Shown in pieces: positions 11,182-19,675 of a stretch of DNA of 64,000 nt (its first letter is position 1; every line of letters starts with the position of its first letter). Made by a program: the position numbers and the translations under genes. The stretch is taken from contig NZ_JADMJN010000008.1 in NCBI RefSeq assembly GCF_018780565.1, forward strand, positions 124,001 to 188,000. Reading direction: 5' to 3'. This DNA is from Rhodoferax sp. (GTDB taxonomy: Bacteria; Pseudomonadota; Gammaproteobacteria; Burkholderiales; Burkholderiaceae_C). The notes beneath the pieces are model-generated. The model was not told the DNA's origin. It made no database searches and worked only from the letters and a program-made list of their open reading frames with translations.

Positions 11182-12354
11182 ATGAACGCCACCGATCCGC
11201 GCGCCATGGACCCGAGACAGCGTCTTGGTGAGTTCACCCACTATCTGCGTGAGCACGGCTTTGCGCTGGGCTACGCCGAGTTGGAGTTGATGGTGCGTGC
11301 GGCCGCTGCATTGCCGCTGCCCCAATGGCCCCGGGTGGCAGCCTTGTGGCGCGGCATCGCATCCGGTAGCCACAAGCAGTGGCTCAAGTACCCGGAATTG
11401 CATCAGGCTTTCTGGTTCCCCCAGCAGATCAGGGCATCGACCCGCAGTTCGGGGCTGACGCGGCGCGGCCGAACCCTGCCTGAGCTGGTGCAGCAGCTGC
11501 ACGATGAACTGGGCAACTCGCCGCCGGGGCAAACCACGCCAACGCAGGGCATGGCCGAGCAGCAGGCCGAGGGCGACCTTGAGGCCAGCGAAGCCCCGCC
11601 GCGCGCCCAGGGGGGCGCCAGCCGCACCGACCCGCTCGACCAGCGTGATTTTGCCGACTGGATGCCCGCCGACATGGACCGTTTTGAGCCGCTGGTGGAA
11701 GCGCTCAAGCGCCGGCTGCGCTCGCAGTTGCTGCGCCGGCTGCAAAGCCACCGTGACAGTGGCGCGATTCATCTGCGACGCTCCTTGCGAGCGGCGCTGG
11801 CCACGGGCGGCGAACTGGTCAAGCTGCACCACGTTCGGCGCAAACGCCGCCAACCCCGCGTGGTGGTGCTGGTGGACGTGAGCCGGTCCATGGAAGTGCA
11901 TGCACAGTTCTTCTTGCGGCTGACCCGGGCGTTCGTCGAAGTCATGGCAGCGCGGGCCTTTGTGTTTCATACCCGGCTGGCCGATGTCACGCCGCTTTTG
12001 AAACAGCGCAGCGAGCGGGTGCAGGAAAAAGTCAATGCCGTCACCTTCGGCTTTGGCGGCGGCACGCGCATTGCCAGCTGCCTGCACGAGGCGCTGCACC
12101 AGCATCTGGGACGGGCCCTGGGTCGGGGCGACCTGTTCATGGTGTTCAGCGATGGCTTTGATACCGATGAACCCGAGGCATTGGCAGCGGTTCTTGCGCA
12201 GGTGCGCGCCCGCGGTGCGCGCGTGTGCTGGTTGCACCCCACCGTCGAAGTGCCGCAGTCGGCGGCGATGGCACTGGCCGCGCGCCATGTCACGCGCTTC
12301 ATGCCAGCGCACAATCTGGCCAGCCTGTCACGACTGCCTGAGCTGCTGGCCTGA
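11182..12354 (+). CDS. coxE: CoxE, von Willebrand factor A domain protein
   Basis: A 390-residue partner of CoxD. A variable N-terminal half (about 1-220, with an Arg/Gln-rich linker) precedes a C-terminal VWA domain whose MIDAS is DVSRS at residues 232-236 (VVVLVDVSRSME). MoxR ATPases usually act with a VWA protein as substrate adaptor, and CoxE is required for assembly of the copper-containing CODH site. It is the last recognisable cox gene; no coxF or other XdhC-like gene follows. Confidence 0.93.
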   Translation: MNATDPRAMDPRQRLGEFTHYLREHGFALGYAELELMVRAAAALPLPQWPRVAALWRGIASGSHKQWLKYPELHQAFWFPQQIRASTRSSGLTRRGRTLPELVQQLHDELGNSPPGQTTPTQGMAEQQAEGDLEASEAPPRAQGGASRTDPLDQRDFADWMPADMDRFEPLVEALKRRLRSQLLRRLQSHRDSGAIHLRRSLRAALATGGELVKLHHVRRKRRQPRVVVLVDVSRSMEVHAQFFLRLTRAFVEVMAARAFVFHTRLADVTPLLKQRSERVQEKVNAVTFGFGGGTRIASCLHEALHQHLGRALGRGDLFMVFSDGFDTDEPEALAAVLAQVRARGARVCWLHPTVEVPQSAAMALAARHVTRFMPAHNLASLSRLPELLA

Positions 12355-12394
12355 ACACTTTTCAACAACGCTTACAACTTCAGGAAACGCCATC

Positions 12395-13069
12395 ATGGGA
12401 TGCTTGCTTAAACAGGGGGGCGGTCTGTTCCCCCGCCTGCGAATTGGTGCGGTCGTGCTGGCCGCCGGCGAGGGCGCGCGCATGGGCGGCGTGGCCAAGT
12501 CACTGATCCGCCTGCAGGGCGTACCGCTCATCAATCGTCAACTGATTGCGCTCAGCGGCGCCGGTGTCGATGAAGTGGTGGTGGTCACCGGCCATGCACG
12601 CGAAGCGGTGGAATCGCAGGTGCAGAGTTTTCCGATCACGCTGGCCTACAACCCCGCCTACCGCGAGGGCCAGCAAGGCTCGGTGCGGGTCGGCCTGGCG
12701 GCACTCAGTGGCAACTTCGATGCGGTGTTCATTGTGCTGGCCGACCAGCCGCTGATCGGGACCGGGGATTTGACCGAGTTGATCGCCGCCTTCAAGAAGC
12801 GTCCCGGCGGCAACGTGGTGGTGCCGGTGGTCAATGGCCAGCGCGGCAACCCGATCCTGCTGGACGAAGTGGCCCGGGCGCAAATTCTGGCGAGTGACAC
12901 CAATCTGGGCTGTCGCCACCTGATCGAGCGCCAACCCGAGCTGGTGCATGTGCATGAAACTGCCAACCTTCGGTTTGTGACCGATCTCGATACCGTGGAG
13001 GACGTGCAGCAGCTGGCACTGCGTACCGGCTGGAAGCTTGAACTCCCCGCCAGCGAGGCCACCGCTTGA
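12395..13069 (+). CDS. MobA/MocA-like molybdopterin nucleotidyltransferase
   Basis: A 224-residue NTP transferase. VVLAAGEGARMGGVAKSLI near the N-terminus is the nucleotide-binding signature of MobA/MocA, and DAVFIVLADQPLIG the metal-binding second motif. CODH uses molybdopterin cytosine dinucleotide, so after coxE the likely reaction is CTP plus Mo-molybdopterin to MCD (MocA type). GMP-transferring MobA is the alternative. ATG at 12395 is chosen because the upstream part of the frame overlaps coxE. The 40-base gap to coxE and same strand suggest co-transcription. Confidence 0.85.
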   Translation: MGCLLKQGGGLFPRLRIGAVVLAAGEGARMGGVAKSLIRLQGVPLINRQLIALSGAGVDEVVVVTGHAREAVESQVQSFPITLAYNPAYREGQQGSVRVGLAALSGNFDAVFIVLADQPLIGTGDLTELIAAFKKRPGGNVVVPVVNGQRGNPILLDEVARAQILASDTNLGCRHLIERQPELVHVHETANLRFVTDLDTVEDVQQLALRTGWKLELPASEATA

Positions 13070-13764
13070 ATCCGGTCGCAACGCCGGGTACGCTGCAGCA
13101 ACACTGGCCGGTGCCAATGGCCGTGCACCGCTTTGCACAGGCGCAGGAAGTCAACCCCTTGTTGGCCCAAGTTTTCAAGGCGCTGCGCGCGACCGATGCC
13201 ACGGCGACACCCGGCAGCTTCTACGCCAGTGCCGATGATTTGCTCCAACGGGTGGACCTGCCTGAGTTCACGGCCTTGCTGCAATTCATCGCCGCGGCCT
13301 TGCAGACCACGGCCAGGCAGGCCAATGCCGGCGTGTGGCCGGCGGGGCGCCATGGCCTGCAGCTGGAGCTGATGGGGGTCTGGTTCCAGATCCAGAATGG
13401 TGCCGCGTTTCATGACATCCACACCCATGGCAATTGCTCCTGGTCCGGGGTCTACTACGTGCAGATTGACCCCATCGAGCAGCGCCACAGCCACCCTGAG
13501 TTCGGCGTGCTCAACGGCGCCACGCGCTTCTACAGCCCGATGTTTCCCTTGCTGGGCGGCGCCCACATCGACATGGGCAATGCTTATCTGCAGCAGGCCA
13601 CGCTGGATGTCACCCCGCAGGAGGGAGACCTGGTGCTGTTCCCGGCCTTCCTGCCGCACAAGGCCATGCCCTACGCCGGTGAGCGTGACCGCGTCATCGT
13701 GTCCTTCAACGCGCAGATCCGCGCGCCGGGTGGTGACCAGCTCTTTCGCTACGCGGGCGCATGA
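13066..13764 (+). CDS. TIGR02466-type putative 2OG-Fe(II) oxygenase
   Basis: A protein of up to 232 residues. The core FHDIHTHGNCSWSGVYYVQ, then GDLVLFPAFLPHKAMPYAG and RVIVSFN, fits the double-stranded beta-helix of the TIGR02466/2OG-Fe(II)_Oxy_5 family. The His and Asp/His iron ligands and the distal Arg-x-x-x-Ser that would hold 2-oxoglutarate are present. A TTG start at 13066 overlaps the stop of the preceding gene (TTGA), implying coupling; an internal ATG at 13117 is the alternative. The substrate is unknown. Its placement in the cox operon is unusual. Confidence 0.77.
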   Translation: MNPVATPGTLQQHWPVPMAVHRFAQAQEVNPLLAQVFKALRATDATATPGSFYASADDLLQRVDLPEFTALLQFIAAALQTTARQANAGVWPAGRHGLQLELMGVWFQIQNGAAFHDIHTHGNCSWSGVYYVQIDPIEQRHSHPEFGVLNGATRFYSPMFPLLGGAHIDMGNAYLQQATLDVTPQEGDLVLFPAFLPHKAMPYAGERDRVIVSFNAQIRAPGGDQLFRYAGA

Positions 13765-13821
13765 GGTGTGGCCACCGGCCGGGCAGTTCGGGATAATGGG
13801 CACATTTCCTGGAGAACCCCA

Positions 13822-15246
13822 ATGAACGCTCCCACCGCTCTGGACCACTTGGTGCCTGAAATCCACCAGCGTGAGGTTCCCCCCGCGCTGATTGACGGGC
13901 TGAAACAGCGCTTCAATGAGCGCTGCTCCACCGCGCTGGTGGTGCGCGAGCAGCACGGGCGCGACGAGTCGTCGTTCGACGTGCCACCACCCGCGGCGGT
14001 GGTATTTGCGGAAAGCACGCAGGACGTCGCTGACGCCGTGAAGCTGGCCGGCGACTATGGCGTGCCCGTGATTCCCTTTGGCGTGGGATCCTCGCTGGAA
14101 GGCCACCTGCTGGCCGTGCAAGGCGGCATCAGCATTGACGTCAGCCGCATGAACCGGGTGTTGTCCATCAACGCCGAAGACCTGATCGTGACCGTTCAGC
14201 CCGGCGTGACACGCAAGCAGCTCAACGAAGAAATCAAGTCCACCGGCCTGTTCTTCCCGATCGACCCCGGTGCCGACGCCACGATTGGCGGCATGGCCGC
14301 CACCCGCGCCAGCGGTACCAACGCGGTGCGCTACGGCACCATGCGCGAAAACGTGCTGGCGCTGGAGGTGGTGACGGCCAGCGGCGAGATCATCCGCACC
14401 GGCACCCGTGCCAAGAAAAGCAGCGCCGGCTATGACCTGACCCGCCTGATGGTGGGCAGCGAAGGCACGCTGGGGGTGATCACCGAGATCACCGTCAAGC
14501 TCTACCCGCTGCCCGAAGCCGTGATGGCGGCCACCTGCTCGTTTGCCAGCTTGAGCGATGCGGTCAACACCACCATCCAGATCATCCAGCTGGGCGTGCC
14601 GATTGCACGCTGCGAACTGCTGGACGCCAACACCATCCGGATCGTCAACAAACACTCGCAGCTGTCGCTGCGCGAAGGGGCGATGCTGCTGATGGAGTTT
14701 CACGGCTCGCCGGCCGGTGTGAAAGAACAGGTAGAAACGGTTCAGGCCATTGCCGGCGAGTTCGGCGGACAAACCTTTGAATGGGCCGAAACCGCCGAAG
14801 CGCGCACCCGCTTGTGGACGGCGCGACACAACGCTTACTTTGCGGGTGTTCAATCACGCCCTGGCTGCAAGGCGATTACCACCGACACCTGTGTGCCGAT
14901 TTCGCACCTGGCAGACGCGATACTGGACTCCGTGACCGAGGCCCAGGAAGCCGGCCTGCCCTACTTCCTGGTGGGCCACGTAGGCGACGGCAACTTCCAC
15001 ATCGGCTACCTGATTGACCCCGACAAACCCGAGGAACGCGTGCTGGCCGAGCGGCTCAACACACAGCTGGTTCACCGCGCCCTGAAGCTGGGTGGCACCT
15101 GCACCGGCGAGCATGGTGTGGGCCTGCACAAGATGGAATTTCTGGTGGCAGAAACCGGTGCCGGTGCGGTGGACATGATGCGCACCATCAAACGCGCGCT
15201 GGACCCGAAGAACATCATGAACCCGGGCAAAATTTTCAGCCTCTGA
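13822..15246 (+). CDS. FAD-linked D-lactate dehydrogenase (GlcD/Dld-like)
   Basis: A 474-residue VAO-type flavoprotein oxidising a 2-hydroxy acid, most like cytochrome-linked D-lactate dehydrogenase. The FAD domain has PFGVGSSLEGH and a PG-DATIGGMAATRASGTNA loop; the C-terminal domain has HVGDGNFH, GGTCTGEHGVG and the closing LDPKNIMNPGKIF. ATG at 13822 has GGAG seven bases upstream. No glcE or glcF neighbour exists, favouring the single-subunit D-lactate enzyme over glycolate oxidase. It follows the 2OG-oxygenase-like gene by 57 bases. The large minus-strand frame across it is an artefact. Confidence 0.9.
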   Translation: MNAPTALDHLVPEIHQREVPPALIDGLKQRFNERCSTALVVREQHGRDESSFDVPPPAAVVFAESTQDVADAVKLAGDYGVPVIPFGVGSSLEGHLLAVQGGISIDVSRMNRVLSINAEDLIVTVQPGVTRKQLNEEIKSTGLFFPIDPGADATIGGMAATRASGTNAVRYGTMRENVLALEVVTASGEIIRTGTRAKKSSAGYDLTRLMVGSEGTLGVITEITVKLYPLPEAVMAATCSFASLSDAVNTTIQIIQLGVPIARCELLDANTIRIVNKHSQLSLREGAMLLMEFHGSPAGVKEQVETVQAIAGEFGGQTFEWAETAEARTRLWTARHNAYFAGVQSRPGCKAITTDTCVPISHLADAILDSVTEAQEAGLPYFLVGHVGDGNFHIGYLIDPDKPEERVLAERLNTQLVHRALKLGGTCTGEHGVGLHKMEFLVAETGAGAVDMMRTIKRALDPKNIMNPGKIFSL

Positions 15247-15250
15247 AAGT

Positions 15251-16126
15251 CTACAGCTTCTTGAACGGCCGATCTTTCCACCAGGGAAAGACCTTGGGCA
15301 TGTGCTGTGTCACCCGGTCCTTGAAGTTGGCTTTGCGTTTTTCAAGGAAGGCACTGATGCCTTCGCGCGCGTCATCGGAGGACCCAAGGGCCGCAATCGC
15401 TGCTGTATCCACTTCGTGCGCGTCTATCGGGTGCGGGGCGCTGAGCATGCGCCACATCATGTGTCGGGTCATGGCGATCGACACCGACGAAGAGTTGTCG
15501 ATAAACTCCTGCGCCAGCGCACGTGCCGCGGGCAACAAGGCCTCGGGCTCGTGCAGGCTGCGCAGCAAGCCGGCCTGCAAGCCTTCCTCGGACTTGAACA
15601 CGCGTCCGGCATAGCACCACTCCAGCGCCTTGCTGATGCCGACAATGCGCGGCAAAAACCACGACGAGCAGGCCTCCGGAATGATGCCGCGCGCAGCAAA
15701 TACGAATCCAAGCTTGGCGTTGGGCACGGCAATGCGGATATCCATCGCCAGTGTCATGGTGATGCCCACACCGACCGCTGCGCCGTTGATGGCGGCAATC
15801 ACTGGTTTGTTGAAATCGTAAATCCGGCGTGTCACCTGTCCACCGCCATCACCGACGTAGCGCTGCGTGGCTTCTTGCTCAGCCAGGTATTCGGAATGCT
15901 TGCCCCATGTGTCCCCGCCAAGCTCCAGATCGGCACCTGCGCAAAACGCACGGCCCGCACCGGTGACGATCACCACCTTGACGTTGTCATCGGCATCGGC
16001 CTGGTCAAATGCTGCGATGAGCTCGTCGCACATCTGGCCGGTAAAGGCATTCATGCGATCGGGGCGGTTGAGCGTGATCGTAAGGATGCGGCCCTCTACC
16101 TCGTAGCGCAGTTGTTCAAATTTCAT
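15251..16126 (-). CDS. Enoyl-CoA hydratase/isomerase family protein (1)
   Basis: A 291-residue crotonase-fold protein. VIVTGAGRAFCAGADLELGG forms the first oxyanion-hole strand and NKPVIAAINGAAVGVGITMTLAMDIRIA the second. PEACSSWFLPRIVG follows, with Glu as candidate catalytic residue. ATG at 16126 has GGAG upstream. It lies just downstream of a second crotonase on the same strand (22 bases), so the two are probably one transcript. Substrate chain or ring type cannot be assigned. Confidence 0.9.
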   Translation of the reverse strand: MKFEQLRYEVEGRILTITLNRPDRMNAFTGQMCDELIAAFDQADADDNVKVVIVTGAGRAFCAGADLELGGDTWGKHSEYLAEQEATQRYVGDGGGQVTRRIYDFNKPVIAAINGAAVGVGITMTLAMDIRIAVPNAKLGFVFAARGIIPEACSSWFLPRIVGISKALEWCYAGRVFKSEEGLQAGLLRSLHEPEALLPAARALAQEFIDNSSSVSIAMTRHMMWRMLSAPHPIDAHEVDTAAIAALGSSDDAREGISAFLEKRKANFKDRVTQHMPKVFPWWKDRPFKKL

Positions 16127-16148
16127 GGGAGTCTCCAAAATAGTTCGC

Positions 16149-16967
16149 TCATCGGCCGGTGAAGGCAGGGGCGCGCTTCTCAACGAAATGCGCGACACCC
16201 TCGCGGAAATCCTCGCTGGAAAACGACGCCACCATGTCTTGGTCGGCACGGCGCCAGGCCTCGTCCAGATTCTGGAACAGGCTGTCATAGACCTGGCGTT
16301 TGATCACACCAATGGAGCGTGGTGACGCCAGTTGCACCATGTCGCGCGCGATGTCCTGCACGGCTGTCAAAAAGCCATCCACCGGGAGCTCCTTCACCAG
16401 CCCGATGGCAGCGGCCTCGTTCGTCATCACGGTGCGCGCCGAGAACAAAAGGTCCATGGCATTCATCGGCCCGACCAGACGCGGCAGCATCCACGAGATA
16501 CCGTGCTCGGCAATCAGGCCGCGCTTGGCAAAAGCGGTGGTGAGTTTCTGGCCTTGCGCCATGTAGCGGAAATCGCAGAACATGGTCATGCACAAACCAA
16601 TGCCTGCTACCGGGCCGTTGATGGCCGCGATGATCGGCTTGGGCACACGCAGCAGGTAGCTGAAGCGGTGGGTGTAGTTGGCAGCAATGCCCGTGCCGCC
16701 CGTCCCTGCCTCTGGCGAGGCCTCGCCGGACACATCGACGCCGGCTGCGCCAGCTTCCAGAATCGACATGTCGGCACCGGAACAAAAGCCACGACCGGCG
16801 CCTGTCACCACGATCGCCCGCACGTTTGAATCCACGGCAGCCGCCTCAACAGCGTGGCGAAATTCGCTCTCCATGCGCTGTGTCCAGGCATTGAGTTTGT
16901 CGGCGCGGTTCAGGGTGACGGTGCAGACATGGCTTGTCGTGGCGACGGTGATCTGTTCGTATTTCAT
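16149..16967 (-). CDS. Enoyl-CoA hydratase/isomerase family protein (2)
   Basis: A 272-residue crotonase-fold protein with VVTGAGRGFCSGADMSIL and KPIIAAINGPVAGIGLCMTMFCDFRYM as oxyanion-hole segments, and KRGLIAEHGISWMLPRLVG carrying the candidate catalytic Glu. It is a diverged paralogue of the gene directly downstream rather than a recent copy. Start at 16967 gives MKYEQITVATTSHVCTVTLNR, parallel to the neighbour. It diverges from the VOC gene at 17048 over 80 bases. Confidence 0.9.
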   Translation of the reverse strand: MKYEQITVATTSHVCTVTLNRADKLNAWTQRMESEFRHAVEAAAVDSNVRAIVVTGAGRGFCSGADMSILEAGAAGVDVSGEASPEAGTGGTGIAANYTHRFSYLLRVPKPIIAAINGPVAGIGLCMTMFCDFRYMAQGQKLTTAFAKRGLIAEHGISWMLPRLVGPMNAMDLLFSARTVMTNEAAAIGLVKELPVDGFLTAVQDIARDMVQLASPRSIGVIKRQVYDSLFQNLDEAWRRADQDMVASFSSEDFREGVAHFVEKRAPAFTGR

Positions 16968-17047
16968 GGATGCCTTTGGACGGGGGTGGGGGATCTGACC
17001 TATCATATTTAGTCCGGGCATCACTGTCCATCCAAGAGGAGTCCCGC

Positions 17048-17827
17048 ATGTTCCTGCGTCTTCGCCAGCTGTGTCTGGTGGCCGAAAATCTCGATCCTCT
17101 GGTCGAAGAGTTGTCCGCTGTGTTGGGTGTCGAGGTCTGCCATCGTGACCCGGGCGTAGCCATGTTTGGCCTGCACAATGCGCTCTTGCCATTCGGGTCC
17201 AACTTCATTGAGGTCGTATCGCCAACACAGCAGGGCACCGCAGCCGGTCGCTACCTGGAGCGGCGCAAGGGCGACGGCGGCTACATGGTGATCCTGGACA
17301 CGGAGGAATTGCCGCGTTGGCGCCGTCACGTCGCAGAGATTGCGGTGCGCATCGCAGCCCCCCTGGCCCTGGACGACTACGAAGGCATGCAACTGCATCC
17401 ACGCGACACCGGAGGCGCACTGCTGGAGATCAACACCACACGCGGTGGCGCCAACCCGCTGGGGGCCTACTGGCCCGCCGGCCCCCATTGGCAACAGGCG
17501 GTGCGCACGCAACGGGTTCAGGCCATCACCGGGGCGGTGCTGCAGAGCGACGACCCCGAAATGCTGGCGCGCCGCTGGGGACAAATTTTGCAGCGCCCCA
17601 TAAAAACCCACGGTCACGAATACCACCTCTCCGTCGACAACGGGCAGTTGCGCTTTGTGAAGACCACCGACGACCGTGGCGAAGGCTTGTCGGGCATTGA
17701 CCTGGCGGTGAACGATCTGCCCGCGATACTGGCCACCGCCAGGGCGCGCGGCCATGTTGCCGAGGCCAGCGCAGTGCAGCTGGGCGGTATTCGTTTCGAG
17801 TTGCGACAGGCTTCTTCGCGGGCGTAA
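17048..17827 (+). CDS. VOC superfamily (glyoxalase-like domain) protein
   Basis: A 259-residue protein made of two betaalphabetabetabeta modules of the vicinal oxygen chelate fold, matching the glyoxalase-like domain family. LRQLCLVAENLDPLVEELSAVLGVEVC opens the first module and VQAITGAVLQSDDPEMLARRWGQIL the second; NFIEVVSP and FELRQA are metal-side Glu candidates. GAGGAG precedes the ATG. It diverges from the enoyl-CoA hydratases and precedes a nitronate monooxygenase gene by 72 bases. The specific reaction is unknown. Confidence 0.83.
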   Translation: MFLRLRQLCLVAENLDPLVEELSAVLGVEVCHRDPGVAMFGLHNALLPFGSNFIEVVSPTQQGTAAGRYLERRKGDGGYMVILDTEELPRWRRHVAEIAVRIAAPLALDDYEGMQLHPRDTGGALLEINTTRGGANPLGAYWPAGPHWQQAVRTQRVQAITGAVLQSDDPEMLARRWGQILQRPIKTHGHEYHLSVDNGQLRFVKTTDDRGEGLSGIDLAVNDLPAILATARARGHVAEASAVQLGGIRFELRQASSRA

Positions 17828-17899
17828 CCCAGGCGACACGGAGACCCGGGGTGGCTCGCAATAATCTCGCACCTTCGCCTCTTGCTGTATTGGAATCAC

Positions 17900-18835
17900 A
17901 TGAATCGCGTTCTCGCCCATACCGGTGCCAAGTACCCCATTTTGCAAGCCCCCATGGGCTGGATCGCCCGCACGCAACTGGCCTCGGCCGTGTCCCGTGC
18001 CGGGGGACTGGGCATCATCGAAACCTCGTCCGGCGAAACAGAAAATTGCCAGGCCGAAATCACCAAAATGCGGGCACTGGGGTTGCCCTTCGGCGTGAAC
18101 CTGCCGATTCGTTTTTTGCGCGATGACGCGATGCTGAAGTTCGTCTGTGCCTCCGGCGTCAAGTTCGTCAGCACCTCCGCCGGCAGCCCGGCCAAATTCA
18201 TCGCGCCGCTCAAGGACGCCGGCATCACCGTCTACCACGCTGTGCCGACGGTGGAGGCAGCCCTCAAATGTGTGGATGCCGGTATTGACGGCCTGGTGGT
18301 TGAAGGCGGTGAAGGCGGCGGCTTCAAGAATCCGGAAGAAGTTTCAACCATGGTGCTGCTGCAGGCGATTCGTGCACGTGTGGATGTACCCATGATTGCG
18401 GCAGGCGGCATTTGCGACGGCCGTGGCATGGCAGCGGCCTTTGCGCTGGGCGCCGAGGCGGTTCAGATGGGCACGCGCTTTGTGAGCTGTGTCGAAAGCC
18501 CTGTGCATGCCAACTACAAGAACGCCATCGTCAATGCCAAGGAAACCGGCACCTGGATGCTGAACACCAAGGGCACCCCTTGCATTCGCGCTCTGAAGTC
18601 GGAGCGCACCCAGGCGATTCACGATGTGGGGCTGATGTCCTTTGATGACATGAAGGGCATACGCGGCGTTTACTTTGATGGCGACATGGAAGCGGCGCCC
18701 GCACTGGCCGGACAAACCGCCGGCCTGATCGACTCCGTGAAAACCGCGCAGCAGATCATTGACGACACCGTAGCCGAGTTTTTCGCCATCAGCGCCCGCA
18801 TGGGCGCGATGGCGCAAGCGCACTCATTCGGTTGA
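17900..18835 (+). CDS. Nitronate monooxygenase family flavoprotein
   Basis: A 311-residue FMN-binding TIM barrel of the 2-nitropropane dioxygenase/nitronate monooxygenase family. YPILQAPMGWIARTQLASAVSRAGGLGII is the family N-terminus, and VVEGGEGGGF with PMIAAGGICDGRGMAAAFALGAEAVQMGTRF bind the FMN phosphate. Length is typical. An upstream TTG (17882) is a less likely start. Its 3' end overlaps that of the convergent HD-GYP gene by 12 bases. FabK-type enoyl reductase is a related alternative, but the sequence reads closer to the monooxygenase group. Confidence 0.87.
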   Translation: MNRVLAHTGAKYPILQAPMGWIARTQLASAVSRAGGLGIIETSSGETENCQAEITKMRALGLPFGVNLPIRFLRDDAMLKFVCASGVKFVSTSAGSPAKFIAPLKDAGITVYHAVPTVEAALKCVDAGIDGLVVEGGEGGGFKNPEEVSTMVLLQAIRARVDVPMIAAGGICDGRGMAAAFALGAEAVQMGTRFVSCVESPVHANYKNAIVNAKETGTWMLNTKGTPCIRALKSERTQAIHDVGLMSFDDMKGIRGVYFDGDMEAAPALAGQTAGLIDSVKTAQQIIDDTVAEFFAISARMGAMAQAHSFG

Positions 18836-19591
18836 GCGGGTGGCCGGTAGCTCGGCCTCTTCGGCAATCGCATTGGCCATGTATTCGATCTTCTTCTGCA
18901 TGTCCTCATCGGTGTCGGCAAAGCGCCGGGCAATGGCCTCAAACTCGTCCTGGATCTCGATGAAGGCATCGACCATGTCGGGATCAAAATGACTGGCCCG
19001 ACCCTGAAAAATGATGCCTACCGCCTGGTCATGCGGCACACCGGCCTTGTACACACGATCCGAAATCAGCGCGTCGTACACGTCTGCAATCGCCATCAGG
19101 CGCGCCGACAGCGGAATCTGGTCGCCTGACAAGGCTTGCGGATAACCACTGCCATCCCATTTTTCCTGATGGGAATAGGCCAGATCTTTCACCGTCTGCA
19201 ACAGGCCCGCTTTGTAGCCCAAGGCTTTTTCCGCGTGTTCGATCGCATCGCGTGCCAGTGTGGTGTGGGTTTTCATGATCTCGAACTCCGCCTTGGTCAG
19301 GCGACTGGGTTTGAGCAAAATCCGGTCGGGGATGCCCAGTGTGCCCAAGTCATACAGCGGCACTGATTGAAACAGCACGCGGACATAGTCGTCTGTCAAG
19401 GTCGCCGCAAAACGCGGATGATCCTTGAGCCGCAAGGCCAGTGTTTTGACGTAATTCTGGACACGCAGGATATGGTTGCCCGTGTCTGAGTCACGCGTTT
19501 CTGCGAGCGTCGCCATCGCAAAAATCACCACCGCCATGGCGTCACGCACAGGATCAAGTGCGGTCTTTGAAATGCTCTCAGGGGAGTTCAA
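18824..19591 (-). CDS. Degenerate HD-GYP domain protein
   Basis: A 255-residue stand-alone HD-GYP domain without a receiver domain. The fold markers TGNHILRVQNYV (His40), MKTHTTLA, ADVYDALISDRVY and HQEKWDGSGYP are kept. The HD motif itself, normally PLHDIGKxGIPD, is PLYDLGTLGIPD here: Tyr80 replaces the metal-binding His and Thr84 the Lys. Active HD-GYP proteins hydrolyse cyclic di-GMP, so this one is probably inactive or altered and may act as a binding or sensor protein. The TTG start at 19591 is supported by GGAG eight bases upstream. Last gene of the long mnmG-par run. Confidence 0.85.
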   Translation of the reverse strand: MNSPESISKTALDPVRDAMAVVIFAMATLAETRDSDTGNHILRVQNYVKTLALRLKDHPRFAATLTDDYVRVLFQSVPLYDLGTLGIPDRILLKPSRLTKAEFEIMKTHTTLARDAIEHAEKALGYKAGLLQTVKDLAYSHQEKWDGSGYPQALSGDQIPLSARLMAIADVYDALISDRVYKAGVPHDQAVGIIFQGRASHFDPDMVDAFIEIQDEFEAIARRFADTDEDMQKKIEYMANAIAEEAELPATRSTE

Positions 19592-19675
19592 GGTAAGGCT
19601 CCAATATTCAATTCGTCGTCAAGACACCATGTTAAAGCGCTGCGCGGGCCGGCGGTGTGATTTCTGCAACGACCG

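Noticed and set aside
12658..14853. 731-codon minus-strand frame across the oxygenase-like and D-lactate dehydrogenase genes
   Set aside because: Runs antisense to two real genes with family motifs and shows no domain or ribosome site.
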